A model generated the notes under the pieces. That model did no database searches and was not told the DNA's origin. It saw only the letters and a list, made by a program, of their open reading frames with translations. Shown piece by piece: positions 54,742 through 61,864 of a DNA stretch of 64,000 nt (within the stretch, counting starts at the first letter, position 1; every line of letters begins with the position of its first letter). Source of the stretch: JALONH01 sp046329235. Its GTDB lineage: Bacteria; Bacteroidota; Bacteroidia; Cytophagales; Cytophagaceae. Where the stretch lies: contig JAXLVA010000001.1 in the NCBI GenBank assembly GCA_046329235.1, positions 2,232,001 through 2,296,000 of the forward strand. Reading direction: 5' to 3'. Position numbers and translations under genes: made by a program.

Positions 54742-57204
54742 TTAATATCCAACTATTTCCCATTCCAAATTCCCTACATAACGATACGCTACTTTACCTT
54801 CCGCATTGATGGCGAAGAGATAAATCCATTCGTGGTCACAAAGATTTTTAACACCTTCGTGCTTATTCAGGATTTTACTCATTTCGTCTATCGGTGCTTC
54901 AATAAAGACATTCAAGCGTTGTGGTTCGTGTTGGAAATTGTCTCCATCATGAACGGATTGCCAAGGTAAGCCGGTTCGTAAGTCCCCTCCAAAACCTTCT
55001 TGTACTCCCAAACCACCTACTACATTGTGTAGGGCTTTATTTCCCGATCCAAATTTTTCATTATCTACTGTTGAGGCGTAGTATTGTAAGTTGATCCAAC
55101 TGGTCACCACCATAGGTGCTGTCATGATTAATTCAAGAATACCAAAGCCTTTATCTTTTTGCCAGTCATAGCTGTGCAAGAAACTTTTTCCTCCCAAATT
55201 CAGTTGCTGGGTACGTTCGCGAGGTGCTACCACAAAAGAAGAGCATCCAGCCAGTCCCCATTCAGGTCGTACTTGCGACCAATCTTTACTGCGAGCAAGC
55301 ACTTGTTTGTTAAAATCTTCTGTGGTGATACCCATTCGTAAGCCACGCTCTTGACGAGCCCCTTCGCCGGCTAAGTTCAATGCGTGCTCTAACTCTTGTA
55401 TGTCCTCCGTGTGTGATACAGGCCACCCTTCTCCTGGCTGGTAAAGTTTTACTTGATCCGTAGTGGTATCATGTAACGCAGCGACAAATAATGTAGTTTC
55501 CGGTATTTCAATACCTTGCGTCACCAGCGCTTTTCTCACTTCTTTATCATTTAGCACGGCTGCTGCTACTTTAGCGTTCGACTCACCGGTATGACCTCCG
55601 CAAGCCCCACAATCTAATCCGGTAGCGTGTGGATTGTTCACTGTGGAAGAACCGTGCCCTGTAATCATGACGATGCGGGCAAAGCCTTCTGTTAAAGACA
55701 TCGCCTTTAAAGCCGTTGCCGCCATCTTGATTCGATCTTCGATAGGTATACCGGAAACTCCGTTATGATAATCTGTCGCCAGACGCAGTGTTCTTTTATC
55801 AAAAACCTTTTTAGATATTCCCACTTGATCCGGATGTGTTACCGGACGTGTCAACCCAAACATATCCGTAAACAACTTAGGTAAGTAAGCTAAACCTACC
55901 GGCCCTACAAAGCTGAAACAAGTTACCGCACCTAGCTTAAAGGACTTCCATGCTTCGCCGGCATGCTTTAAGAGAACACGTTGATTGATTGCTTTAGTAG
56001 TACTACCCTCATCACTTAATGCTTCTTTAATCGTGTGCGATGTAGTTAACAATACCGGACACTGATCTGCCCCTTTGTTAAAACCTAAAGGAACATACTT
56101 CACAGGGAAGGCAAAGAAACCTGCAAATCCCATGGTTTCAATATGACCACTTACTGCTTCTAAATTTCTACGAAACAACTCTGAGCGTACATCGATGCAG
56201 AAGATGGATTGTACTTTAGGTGTTTTTAACTTTGTCAGCTGTGTCTTTTGCGTATTTATTCTGCTGATTAACTGACGTTGGTTAGCGATGTCAAAACTTT
56301 TTTGAAGAACCAGTAATTGCGCTAAATAGAGAGGAGTCTCTTTCATATGTTGCGCCGCTTCTAGATTTTCCTTCCAGCTATTTGCCAAGTTGGGATGATC
56401 TATCAATTCTTGAATGGTAGCTTCCCATACTAACAAGATTGCTAAGAACTCTTCGGTAGCATTACTCTCCATGCCTGCTAATCGTGCATCCCAATCGATA
56501 CGAGCTGCTATACCTGCCCACCCATTCATTTTCATGAGTAAGGTTGTAAGATATAACTCCATCACGGATTCAGGAACCTGTAACTTTGATAAGGCAATTG
56601 CAGCTGCCTCCCAATGATTCTCCGGGAACTCCGCGACAACTTTTCGGAAACCTTTTATTCCCATCACTTCCGGAGTACGATCAATCGCTGCTTCTTTTTT
56701 CCATGATGAAAACAATCCGGAATCGACATCCGAGGTATTCCAAATCGCTTGTTTATGATCAAAGTACGCCGATGCCCAGAAGGAAATACGATCTACCATG
56801 AATCGTATACACTCTTTATCACGAATATCTCCGGCTAATTCCGTGAACGTTTTCATTATGTGCGTATCTTGTTGCAGCGCATTCGGCTGATACAAGTCGT
56901 TGATAAAGGTATCTGCATTTTTAGTTACTTGAACGGACGTAGTATTGAGGACCGATTGAATATCTGCTTTCGTGATCAAGCCTTTTTCCAAAGCTTGGAT
57001 GTAAAAAGAAAGAGGTAAAGTAGATTTGATTCCACCACTTTGGTGAAGGAAACTCATCGCTTTTTCAAACGGCTGATCCGCCATTCCTAAGTAGGGATTT
57101 ACCGCTACAAAATTTTCCAATGACCACAAAGGAGCTATTTTAGAAGTACCTTTTTTTAATGTAGTTTTGATTTGATCTATTGATATATTTTTTACTGATT
57201 CCAT
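54742..57204 (-). CDS. dabA: DabA, inorganic carbon transporter subunit (DUF2309)
   Basis: DabA is a large carbonic-anhydrase-like protein that, with the membrane protein DabB, takes up inorganic carbon driven by the ion gradient. The 820-residue protein keeps the zinc site: Cys336 and Asp338 in FCIDVRSE, His517 in ITGHGSST and Cys532 in GLDCGACGG. The spacing of Cys-x-Asp and of His to Cys (15 residues) equals that of Halothiobacillus DabA (C351, D353, H524, C539). It lies 19 bases after dabB on the same strand, with a terminator after it and a LysR gene beyond. Confidence 0.95.
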   Translation of the reverse strand: MESVKNISIDQIKTTLKKGTSKIAPLWSLENFVAVNPYLGMADQPFEKAMSFLHQSGGIKSTLPLSFYIQALEKGLITKADIQSVLNTTSVQVTKNADTFINDLYQPNALQQDTHIMKTFTELAGDIRDKECIRFMVDRISFWASAYFDHKQAIWNTSDVDSGLFSSWKKEAAIDRTPEVMGIKGFRKVVAEFPENHWEAAAIALSKLQVPESVMELYLTTLLMKMNGWAGIAARIDWDARLAGMESNATEEFLAILLVWEATIQELIDHPNLANSWKENLEAAQHMKETPLYLAQLLVLQKSFDIANQRQLISRINTQKTQLTKLKTPKVQSIFCIDVRSELFRRNLEAVSGHIETMGFAGFFAFPVKYVPLGFNKGADQCPVLLTTSHTIKEALSDEGSTTKAINQRVLLKHAGEAWKSFKLGAVTCFSFVGPVGLAYLPKLFTDMFGLTRPVTHPDQVGISKKVFDKRTLRLATDYHNGVSGIPIEDRIKMAATALKAMSLTEGFARIVMITGHGSSTVNNPHATGLDCGACGGHTGESNAKVAAAVLNDKEVRKALVTQGIEIPETTLFVAALHDTTTDQVKLYQPGEGWPVSHTEDIQELEHALNLAGEGARQERGLRMGITTEDFNKQVLARSKDWSQVRPEWGLAGCSSFVVAPRERTQQLNLGGKSFLHSYDWQKDKGFGILELIMTAPMVVTSWINLQYYASTVDNEKFGSGNKALHNVVGGLGVQEGFGGDLRTGLPWQSVHDGDNFQHEPQRLNVFIEAPIDEMSKILNKHEGVKNLCDHEWIYLFAINAEGKVAYRYVGNLEWEIVGY

Positions 57205-57223
57205 GATTTTCTTTTTTTAAGTT

Positions 57224-58870
57224 TTATTTACTTACTACAGGTTTCATTACTGTTATAGAAGACATCATTTCTTTCCTGGGACTTTCAAGAGAAGAGTGAT
57301 CCAGTTGTTTATTTTTTAATGCTCCAATCAGTTGGTCAAAATATGCATTTGCATAAAAACCATTTCTCAAATGCACACCCCATGAATATACTTCCGGAGA
57401 AGACGTCCACTTCGGAGCAAGTAGTTGTATGAATACGGCTGCACCAAACGTGAGTACTACCATCACCACTGCGAGCTTAATAAAGAAGTTAGGATTTCCG
57501 TAGTCCGGAATTTGGGAGTGTAGTATATGATGTGCCAAGTGCTCCAGTGAGAAGAAAGAAAGCGCCACCACAAACGCCATGGCAGAAGAAATCAAAACTG
57601 CTTTGACACTTCCCTCTGAATCAAAGGTAGGTACCATAATTTGGCTTAAGCCCATCACAATGATGGCGCCGGTTGCCATGAGTGCAAAATCTTCTTGCGG
57701 ATTCACACCCCACAGATAACAGAACAAAGCGTAAATCAAAGTGGCTACTGCTATACTAGAAAACACCAGCATCACATTCCCTTTACGTTTAGGCTGTGCA
57801 ATGTATTGACTGCGCACCATATCAACTGCACTACCGGAAGATAAGAAAGCATGCGCTTTATAGAAGGAGTGAGCAATTAAGTGTAACATAGCCGCAGCAT
57901 ATACTCCAAATCCGCAAATCAAAAACATGAAACCCATGTGTGCAATACTCGAGTAACCTAAAGCTACTTTTATGGAAGGTTGAGTTAAGAATACAACGGA
58001 TGCATATAAGGCCGTAAATCCACCCACTAAGATGAGTAATAAGTTAGCTGAAGTAGAAGCGTGCATTAGGAAACTCATACGTACGATCATAAACGGACCT
58101 GCATTCAGTAAACCGGCGTGTAAGAGCGCTGAAACAGGTGTAGGTGTTTCTACTACTTCCAGTAACCACCCTTGTGTAGGGAATTGTGCCGACTTTAAAA
58201 AAGCAGCTAGTGCTAATAAAATGGTACTTGCTATTAACATCGGGCTTAAATTGCCGGAAGCTTTTTGCAGTTGAATAATTTGTTCCAATTGCGCAGTACC
58301 GAATTCGATATAAATTAAAGCAAAGGCTATGAACAAACTGATGTCACTCACTCGAGCAACAATGAATTTCTTTCTTGCAGCCACAAAAGCTTGAGGTCGA
58401 TCTGAATAAAAATTAAGTAGATAATGTAAACAAAAACTGGTAACCATCCAGAATAAGAACAGTTGAACTAGGTTTCCGGATAAAACCAGTAACTCTACAG
58501 AAGCTATGGTAGCAGCTAATCGTGCTAAGAATACATTTTTACGAGCGTCACCATCCAGATAGTTTTGACTAAATCGCAGGACAATAAACCCTAATAAAGT
58601 AATCATGATGAACATGGATATACTTAATGGATCTAGGCGGAAAGCCAAGCCCAAGTTATTCCATACCAGTAGGTCTTGATGTAGGGTGCCATTTCGAAAA
58701 ACATGAACTGCGCTAACCGCACCTACTATGATTCCCAATATCCCAACAGAAGAAAGTACACTTATGATGCTTTTTTGAGCATTCTTAGACATCATAAGTA
58801 ATAGAACAGAACAGCACAATAAAAGTAGCGGCGCTACAAGGGGTAAGAAAGTTAAGTATTGCATGGTCAT
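57224..58870 (-). CDS. dabB: DabB, proton-conducting membrane subunit of the DabAB system
   Basis: The 548-residue protein has about 13-14 membrane helices and the NuoL/MrpA proton-channel signatures, such as LDPLSISMFIMITLLGFIVL, TPTPVSALLHAGLLNAGPFM and YSSIAHMGFMFLICG. Annotation as complex I subunit 5 would be a mistake, since no other nuo gene is near and its partner is DabA. The ATG at 58870 or 58864 may be used. It is the first gene of the dab operon. A -7 element (58890-58897) and a LysR operator block lie just upstream. Confidence 0.92.
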   Translation of the reverse strand: MTMQYLTFLPLVAPLLLLCCSVLLLMMSKNAQKSIISVLSSVGILGIIVGAVSAVHVFRNGTLHQDLLVWNNLGLAFRLDPLSISMFIMITLLGFIVLRFSQNYLDGDARKNVFLARLAATIASVELLVLSGNLVQLFLFWMVTSFCLHYLLNFYSDRPQAFVAARKKFIVARVSDISLFIAFALIYIEFGTAQLEQIIQLQKASGNLSPMLIASTILLALAAFLKSAQFPTQGWLLEVVETPTPVSALLHAGLLNAGPFMIVRMSFLMHASTSANLLLILVGGFTALYASVVFLTQPSIKVALGYSSIAHMGFMFLICGFGVYAAAMLHLIAHSFYKAHAFLSSGSAVDMVRSQYIAQPKRKGNVMLVFSSIAVATLIYALFCYLWGVNPQEDFALMATGAIIVMGLSQIMVPTFDSEGSVKAVLISSAMAFVVALSFFSLEHLAHHILHSQIPDYGNPNFFIKLAVVMVVLTFGAAVFIQLLAPKWTSSPEVYSWGVHLRNGFYANAYFDQLIGALKNKQLDHSSLESPRKEMMSSITVMKPVVSK

Positions 58871-58889
58871 AAATGATGATTTATATATG

Positions 58890-58897
58890 CAAACCTA
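58890..58897 (-). promoter_or_regulatory. Candidate -7 element of the dab operon
   Basis: TAGGTTTG on the minus strand matches TAnnTTTG, 19 bases before the dabB ATG. No TTTG -33 box follows at 19-21 bases. The operator block reaches into the -33 position instead, as expected for a promoter that needs an activator. Confidence 0.52.
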
Positions 58898-58907
58898 AGC
58901 AGTTCAA

Positions 58908-58963
58908 TTCATAAGTTTTTATTTATATTCTATATGTTAATCATAAACGATATTTATGAACTA
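58908..58963 (-). promoter_or_regulatory. LysR operator block of the dab operon
   Basis: This block matches 53665-53720 at 44 of 56 positions. It contains TCATAAA-N5-TTTATGA (58941-58959), a perfect 7+7 palindrome, centred about 66 bases upstream of the predicted start. A further TTCATAA half-site (58908-58914) lies in the -33 region. A strong distal site near -65 with a weaker proximal one is the standard LysR arrangement. Confidence 0.68.
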
Positions 58964-59077
58964 AAAAATGAGAAGTTGTAAAGTAGAAAGTTTAACGTTT
59001 AAAGTAGCTTCCGAATTTGGTGCAATTTGGCTGTTTGCGCTGAAAGGAAAACACCATTAATATTTTATTAAAAAATC

Positions 59078-59404
59078 TTAAGCGCTTTTTTTCATCTCTG
59101 TCTTTCCCCACTTACCTAATTGATCTAATAAGGGAATCAAATCTACTCCACTCTTGGTCAATTGATATTCTACTCTTGGAGGAGTTTCAGCAAAGGCCGT
59201 TCTAATCACAATACCATCTTCTACCAATTCTTCCAACTGCTTAGTTAATACTTTTCTAGAAATACCGGGAATCAATGCATCCAACTGACCAAAACGTTTG
59301 GGAGTTTTGCTCAAGTTGTAAATAATGATGGGTTTCCATTTGCCCCCTATGATTCCTAAAGCGAAGGTCAGCGGACATTTCTTTTGATTTCGAACTGTTC
59401 TCAT
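59078..59404 (-). CDS. HxlR-family transcriptional regulator
   Basis: The 108-residue protein is a complete HxlR winged helix: CPLTFALGIIGGKWKPIIIY, the recognition part LDALIPGISRKVLTKQLEEL, the wing and YQLTKSGVDLIPLLDQLGKWG. Cys10 before the first helix is the redox-active cysteine of YodB/HypR-type members, which sense quinones or thiol stress. It is divergent from the SDR gene, with AGTAAC/GTTACT repeats in the 112-base gap, so it most likely represses that gene and itself. Confidence 0.93.
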   Translation of the reverse strand: MRTVRNQKKCPLTFALGIIGGKWKPIIIYNLSKTPKRFGQLDALIPGISRKVLTKQLEELVEDGIVIRTAFAETPPRVEYQLTKSGVDLIPLLDQLGKWGKTEMKKSA

Positions 59405-59459
59405 GTCAATTGTTACTACTTGGTAACTACTTTTTCATGTTAAGAAATTGTAATAGTTA

Positions 59460-59467
59460 CAAAAGTA
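59460..59467 (-). promoter_or_regulatory. Candidate -7 element of the HxlR gene
   Basis: TACTTTTG on the minus strand matches TAnnTTTG and lies 55 bases before the HxlR ATG, among the AGTAAC/GTTAC repeats. Confidence 0.45.
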
Positions 59468-59477
59468 TACATTTAAA

Positions 59478-59494
59478 AGTAACTTAGGGTTACT
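59478..59494. promoter_or_regulatory. Candidate HxlR operator
   Basis: AGTAAC-N5-GTTACT is a perfect 6+6 inverted repeat, 22 bases before the SDR start. A second, GTTAC-N6-GTAAC, lies at 59412-59427 next to the HxlR start, and a single AGTTAC half-site at 59455-59460. Repeats of this kind in a divergent HxlR gap are the usual operator form. Confidence 0.55.
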
Positions 59495-59516
59495 AATTTT
59501 AAAATTTAATAAAAAA

Positions 59517-60379
59517 ATGAGCAAAAAAATCGTTTTTATCACCGGGACCAATAGTGGTTTTGGTTGGCTGACAGCCAATAGCTGTGCCGCTTTAGGATAT
59601 AAAGTATATGCTACCATGCGCGATACCAAAGGAAGAAATGCAGAAAAAGCAAAACAATTGTCGCAAGTGGAAAACATTGAAGTCATCGACTTAGAGTTAA
59701 CCAATGGGAAGACCGTGAGTGAGGCGATTTCTAATATCATTGCCAAAGAAGGCCGAATCGATGTGGTAGTGAACAATGCCGGATACTATGCAGGTGGTTT
59801 AGCGGAAAGTTTTACGGAAGAGGATCTAGAACAAATGTTCAATGTGCATGTTAAAGGACCATGGAGAACCATTCGAGCGGCTTTACCACAAATGCGCAAA
59901 CAACAAGAAGGATTAATCATTAACATCTCCAGCGGTTTGGGTCGTTTCTCAGCTCCATTCATGACTGTGTACAATGGAGCAAAGTTTGCTGTAGAAGGAC
60001 TTACCGAAGGATTACACTATGAAGTACGACCATTAGGTGTGGATGTGGTCATGATTCAGCCGGGGCTTTCCCTACCGACATCTTTGGGAAAACGATTACC
60101 GGATCTGATTTGAGTATGGTGAGTGAATATGGAGAGTTAGCCAATGTTCCTCAACAAGTTGGTGCCGGCATGGGACAAATGTTTGAAGCTTTAAAGCCCA
60201 ATCCTCAATTAGTTGCTGATGCATTGGTTAAATTAATTGAAACACCTAAAGGTAAAAGACCGCTAAGAACAGTGGTGGATCCTGTTACCGGAGCATTCAC
60301 CGAGACAGCTAACAAACAAGTGAAAGAGCAGTACGATAATTTCTTATCTGCTTTCGGAATGCAAGCTCTATTGAATTAA
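59517..60379 (+). pseudogene. Short-chain dehydrogenase/reductase, split by a one-base frameshift
   Basis: The first frame (59517-60113) carries the SDR motifs FITGTNSGFG, VVNNAGYYAGG, the catalytic Ser in NISSGLGRF and Tyr/Lys in YNGAKFAVEG. It leaves the family pattern after VMIQPG. A second frame continues as AFPTDIFGKTITGSDLSMVS through to 60379. Restoring one base in the GGGG run at 60062-60065 joins both into a normal protein of about 287 residues. The gene is otherwise well kept, so this is either a recent mutation, a phase-variable tract, or a read error in the homopolymer. It is divergent from its likely regulator HxlR. Confidence 0.88.
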
Positions 60380-60443
60380 GCATTCGTTCGTTGCTAAGAG
60401 ACTTGTTGGATAGAGCGAATGCTTTATTTAACAAGTCTTTTTT
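60378..60443 (+). terminator. Interlocked inverted repeats ending in a T-run after the SDR gene
   Basis: Arms A (60378-60388) and A' (60414-60424) pair, as do B (60399-60407) and B' (60430-60438), in the order A-B-A'-B'. B' is followed by five T. The B stem alone would be a terminator with a long loop. The A stem is also followed by TATTTA. Both cannot form as simple hairpins at once. Confidence 0.6.
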
Positions 60444-60943
60444 ATTACCTAGCTAACTTTAAAAATTACGTGATGGTAACAATATTTGGCGCAAGTTGAC
60501 AACTTTCTAGCAATTATTACGTGTTAGTGACGCCGCGAGATAATACTCCTTATGGGATTCCTCAGTGGGCGGCTAAACACCAACTCGGGTGGAGAGTTGG
60601 CTCGCATCTCATCATTATTTTGTTTGGGGCTATTCATATTTAACCACTTCGTGGTTAGGAAAAAATTCGAAGGCAGGAAAGATAGTTTTCATACCTATGC
60701 CGGTGGTCATCTAACCTTCAAGGTTTTCAAACACCTTGAAGGTTTAAAATTGAATGTATCATCTGTGGCAGGTCGGCGGCTGATGGCCGCACAACCTAGG
60801 AAACTTTTTTCTTGTAGCGCGCAACCTTATGGTCGCAGACCGATATGTTTAAATAGGCACAAGTTGCAAACTTGCGCCACTACGTACTATATGCTGGCGG
60901 TCTTTTAAACTTTTAACTAAAAACTTTAAACTTCTAAAAACAA
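60444..60943. repeat. Gene-free patchwork of small palindromes
   Basis: About 500 bases with no credible gene but many hairpins: AAGTTG-A-CAACTT (60493-60505), CCAACTC-N7-GAGTTGG (60580-60600), TAACCAC-TTC-GTGGTTA (60641-60657), AACCTTCAAGGT-N8-ACCTTGAAGGTT (60713-60744), GCGGC-N5-GCCGC (60776-60790) and GGCACAAGTT-GCA-AACTTGCGCC (60856-60878, one mismatch). These look like REP-type elements, stacked in one spacer. No transposase (RAYT) gene is present in the window. Confidence 0.6.
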
Positions 60944-60971
60944 AAAAGCCTCAGATTTCTCTAAGGCTTTT
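60944..60971 (-). terminator. Terminator of tRNA-Leu
   Basis: A 12-bp stem with one G-U pair (AAAAGCCTCAGA with TCTAAGGCTTTT) and a 4-base loop. On the minus strand it lies 4 bases after the tRNA and runs into a T-rich tail (TTTTTTG, then TTTTTAG). Confidence 0.82.
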
Positions 60972-60975
60972 AATG

Positions 60976-61062
60976 TACCCGGGGCGGGACTTGAACCCGC
61001 ACAATCGTTGACGGATTACAGGATTTTAAGTCCTGCGTGTCTACCAATTCCACCACCCGGGC
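60976..61062 (-). tRNA. tRNA-Leu (anticodon TAA)
   Basis: An 87-base class II tRNA with acceptor stem GCCCGGG/CCCGGGT (first pair G-U), D-arm TGGTGGAATTGGTAGACAC, anticodon loop CTTAAAA with anticodon TAA, a long variable arm and a T-loop GTTCAAGTC. The CCA end is not encoded. Confidence 0.96.
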
Positions 61063-61087
61063 CTCCAATTAAGGACTCTCAAAAAAA

Positions 61088-61105
61088 GAACCTCTGAAGA
61101 GGTTC
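61088..61105 (-). terminator. Hairpin between tRNA-Gly and tRNA-Leu
   Basis: GAACCTC-TGAA-GAGGTTC is a perfect 7-bp stem. On the minus strand it lies 8 bases after tRNA-Gly and is followed by seven T. Only 25 bases separate it from tRNA-Leu. Confidence 0.72.
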
Positions 61106-61110
61106 CTATT

Positions 61111-61186
<76 letters not shown>

Positions 61187-61200
61187 GTGAATTGGGATTG

Positions 61201-61231
61201 CAAAAATACAACTCTTTTGCAATTTCCCAAA
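61201..61231 (-). promoter_or_regulatory. Consensus promoter of tRNA-Gly
   Basis: On the minus strand TTTG (61231-61228), an exact 19-base spacer and TATTTTTG (61208-61201) match the TTTG-N19-TAnnTTTG consensus fully. The tRNA begins 14 bases after the -7 box. Confidence 0.75.
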
Positions 61232-61302
61232 CTGTTTCTGTAAGTTTTCTTGCTATTATTTTAAATCCATTGAGCCACAATCGCTTAAATTTTACAAAAA
61301 AA

Positions 61303-61335
61303 GAGGTATTGGGTCTTTTATTCTCCCAATACCTC
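61303..61335 (-). terminator. Terminator of the exported-protein gene at 61368
   Basis: An 11-bp perfect stem (GAGGTATTGGG with CCCAATACCTC) and an 11-base loop. On the minus strand it is followed by seven T, 32 bases after the stop. Confidence 0.85.
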
Positions 61336-61367
61336 AAAACCCTAAACAAGTTTGTTAATTCTTTCTG

Positions 61368-61820
61368 TTAATTCGCCGGTAAAAACATCGAAAACTTATC
61401 AAAAAGATGCTTCGACGTCTTCCCTAAATCGTAATGTCCTCCCTTAAAATGGACGTGTTCATGCTTATCTTTATCATTCAAAACTGTCTCTTTTAAGTTT
61501 GGTGCTTCAAAAGCTGCTATCTCATCTTCATTCTCTTTCACATCCCCTTGATAGGAAGTAGCCGTAGCTCCTTTTAATCCTTTCACCTGATTGGCTAACT
61601 CTGCATTGTGCATCTTAGCTTGGGATACCAAATCCATTGCCTTGTCATACTCAGCCGTGTTTTTTGACACAATGAAATACAACATGTGTTTGGTGGCACT
61701 GTCTAGCAATAATTCTGTTTTTTCGGTCAATGCTTTGATGGCTTTCATATCCGGTTTTGCGGCCATCGCGGTAAACTGCATTAAAAATCCTAAGCAGCTG
61801 ATTAGTATAAGTTTTTTCAT
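61368..61820 (-). CDS. Small exported protein of unknown function
   Basis: The 150-residue protein has a Sec signal peptide (KKLILISCLGFLMQFTAMAA). A helical mature part follows (KAIKALTEKTELLLDSATKHMLYFIVSK), with a His/Lys-rich end (DKHEHVHFKGGHYDLGKTSKH). I do not recognise the family. It stands between mutS and the tRNAs with its own terminator. The mutS stop lies 44 bases upstream, so it may be read from the mutS transcript or its own promoter. Confidence 0.72.
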   Translation of the reverse strand: MKKLILISCLGFLMQFTAMAAKPDMKAIKALTEKTELLLDSATKHMLYFIVSKNTAEYDKAMDLVSQAKMHNAELANQVKGLKGATATSYQGDVKENEDEIAAFEAPNLKETVLNDKDKHEHVHFKGGHYDLGKTSKHLFDKFSMFLPAN

Positions 61821-61864
61821 AACATATAAAAGTTTTAACTAACTATAAATCAAATAAATCTAAC

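Noticed and set aside
57224..58870. NADH dehydrogenase subunit 5 (NuoL)
   Set aside because: The fold is shared, but there are no other complex I genes and the partner gene is dabA, so DabB is the better name.
59435..59776. 113-codon frame antisense to the SDR gene
   Set aside because: It lies opposite a gene with clear SDR motifs and shows none of its own.
60552..60908. Open frame of 118 codons on the plus strand
   Set aside because: It spans the palindrome patchwork; its translation simply reads the hairpins and has no protein-like pattern or start signal.
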